DNA from: Planctomycetaceae bacterium
Lineage (GTDB): Bacteria > Planctomycetota > Planctomycetia > Pirellulales > Pirellulaceae
Direction of reading: 5' to 3'
DNA: 64,000 nucleotides
Assembly: GCA_027487485.1 (NCBI GenBank)
Contig: JAIYDN010000108.1
Location: forward strand, 1 to 64,000
Each line of letters opens with the position of its first letter. The stretch's first letter is position 1. Below are positions 63,052 through 64,000 of this stretch, piece after piece. The notes beneath the pieces are model-generated. The model had not been told where the DNA came from, searched no databases, and saw only the letters and a list, made by a program, of their open reading frames with translations. Position numbers and translations under genes: made by a program.

Positions 63052-64000
63052 GTGTTGAAAATCAACAGTGTTTGCAGAAGGTTGTTTTTGGCTGTCCTTT
63101 CGTTATCCGTTTTCATTTTTGGGCAGAGGTGTTTACTTGCTCAAGCAGAAATCTATCTTGAATTAAGCAACACCCGAAACATCACTTATGGAAGTTCCCG
63201 TTACGAGTTGCACCAGTTTCTTGAAGAAAAAAACGATTACATGCAGAAGACAAACTCTGTGAAAATCGAATACAGATTAGCGAACTCGGAACTCCACGAT
63301 TTCAATCCTTTTCCAGCCAATTTTCTGAAAAAGCTTTCTTCACTAGAGAAGTTGAGAAATCTTGCAATATCTCTTGATTCTCGCGACAAATTCACCTCGA
63401 AACTTCGTTTAAATGGCATCGAACAACTCTCACGGCTTGAGTCCCTATCGATAGCCAATTTCAAACAACTTCCTAAGGATTTCTTGCCCCTAGATTCCTT
63501 GCCTGACCTCACAGAAATCAAATTCCTCGGTTGTGGGTTTGAGGAGGGCTGCATTGACAGTGTCGTGAGCCGGTCCAAACTCGAATCCATCGAATTGGTG
63601 GAGTGCGACATCACAAGCCCATCCATTCGCAAGTTTGCGAATTGTCCGAAACTTACGACCTTCGTATTGGAAGCGATTCAAATCGACCCGTTGCTTGATA
63701 GTGTCAACGAAATCAAATCGATTCGTAATCTGGTACTGAAAAGCTTTAATCTGGACGACTCATCATTGCAGTCCATTTCGGGCCTAAGCAATCTTAGGAC
63801 GTTGAACATTTCCAAGAATTTTGGCATATCTGGAGTGGGCTTCAAGCATCTAGCGAAACTGGAAAATCTTCGAACTTTAAAAGTAGATGCATCGTTTCTA
63901 ACTGACGTAGGAATGGGAGAGCTCGTCCGTCTCGATAAGCTTGTTGAACTGGATCTGATTAGCGGAGAGTTACCCGATATTGAACAACAGGAGCTTTCCG
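63052..64000 (+). CDS. Exported leucine-rich repeat protein (runs off the window)
   Basis: GTG 63052, with AAGGA 8 bases upstream, opens a frame with no stop to the window end (316 codons). A signal peptide (RRLFLAVLSLSVFIFGQRCLLA) is followed by irregular leucine-rich repeats: LSSLEKLRNLAISLDS, GLSNLRTLNISKNFGISG and LAKLENLRTLKVDASFLTD. The repeats bind protein partners. It lies 51 bases after the CHAT gene and may be its partner by position, although this is an inference. Confidence 0.8.
   Translation, partial: MLKINSVCRRLFLAVLSLSVFIFGQRCLLAQAEIYLELSNTRNITYGSSRYELHQFLEEKNDYMQKTNSVKIEYRLANSELHDFNPFPANFLKKLSSLEKLRNLAISLDSRDKFTSKLRLNGIEQLSRLESLSIANFKQLPKDFLPLDSLPDLTEIKFLGCGFEEGCIDSVVSRSKLESIELVECDITSPSIRKFANCPKLTTFVLEAIQIDPLLDSVNEIKSIRNLVLKSFNLDDSSLQSISGLSNLRTLNISKNFGISGVGFKHLAKLENLRTLKVDASFLTDVGMGELVRLDKLVELDLISGELPDIEQQELS

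Overview
The window reads as chromosome of a planctomycete, most likely of the Pirellula/Rhodopirellula group. The evidence is a PEP-CTERM protein, a planctomycete-type PSCyt1 cytochrome domain, many exported caspase-like proteases (some fused to formylglycine-generating-enzyme domains), a TerC protein, a flotillin-like FloA, an FtsQ-like protein next to MurB, and gene-poor spacers full of short palindromic repeats. Assignment is by gene content only; no rRNA is present.

Region 1 (1-17.3 kb) is a stretch of a chromosomal integron. About twenty-two attC-like recombination sites, each near 90 bp with short complementary arms and a 3' GTTRRRY-like end, alternate with small, mostly unknown genes, nearly all on the + strand. 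No integron integrase is in the window; the orientation places it to the left. Cargo includes a PEP-CTERM protein, lipoproteins, a TlpA-like thioredoxin, a DUF6940 protein, a zinc-ribbon/DUF1963 protein, a pentapeptide protein, a membrane HExxH protein, an ankyrin protein and two PIN toxin/antitoxin pairs, one carrying a stop codon in each gene. Three copies of a hairpin-rich repeat lie between the last cassettes.

Region 2 (17.5-37 kb) is housekeeping: an FtsQ-like protein and MurB, thioredoxin, TerC, an S1-domain protein with a cysteine desulfurase, a Cys-rich secreted protein, tRNA-Ser, a double cyanophycinase, FloA, an acyl-CoA ligase/acetyltransferase/membrane-protein operon and MetRS.

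Region 3 (37.07 to about 45.3 kb) is an integrated element beside tRNA-Arg(ACG). It carries a tyrosine recombinase whose 3' end is the antisense of the tRNA, an excisionase-like HTH protein, a RadC/JAB protein, and a minus-strand block of a Ycf46-like AAA ATPase, DUF1257 (Ycf35-like), DUF2997, a lipoprotein, a long helical protein and two small proteins. The right boundary was not found.

Region 4 (45.3-64 kb) is a cluster of exported proteins. It has three apparently active caspase-like proteases, two with FGE-sulfatase domains; a fourth with a different C-terminal half; one with both catalytic residues lost; one broken by a stop codon; a TPR-CHAT protease; an LRR protein running off the end; a diheme PSCyt1 protein; and two paralogous coiled-coil proteins with a shared upstream palindrome. 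Most spacers carry copies of one GAGCCTGAGGCGCTAGCCGA inverted repeat. This cluster and the AAA/DUF1257/DUF2997 element are the best candidates for undescribed systems.
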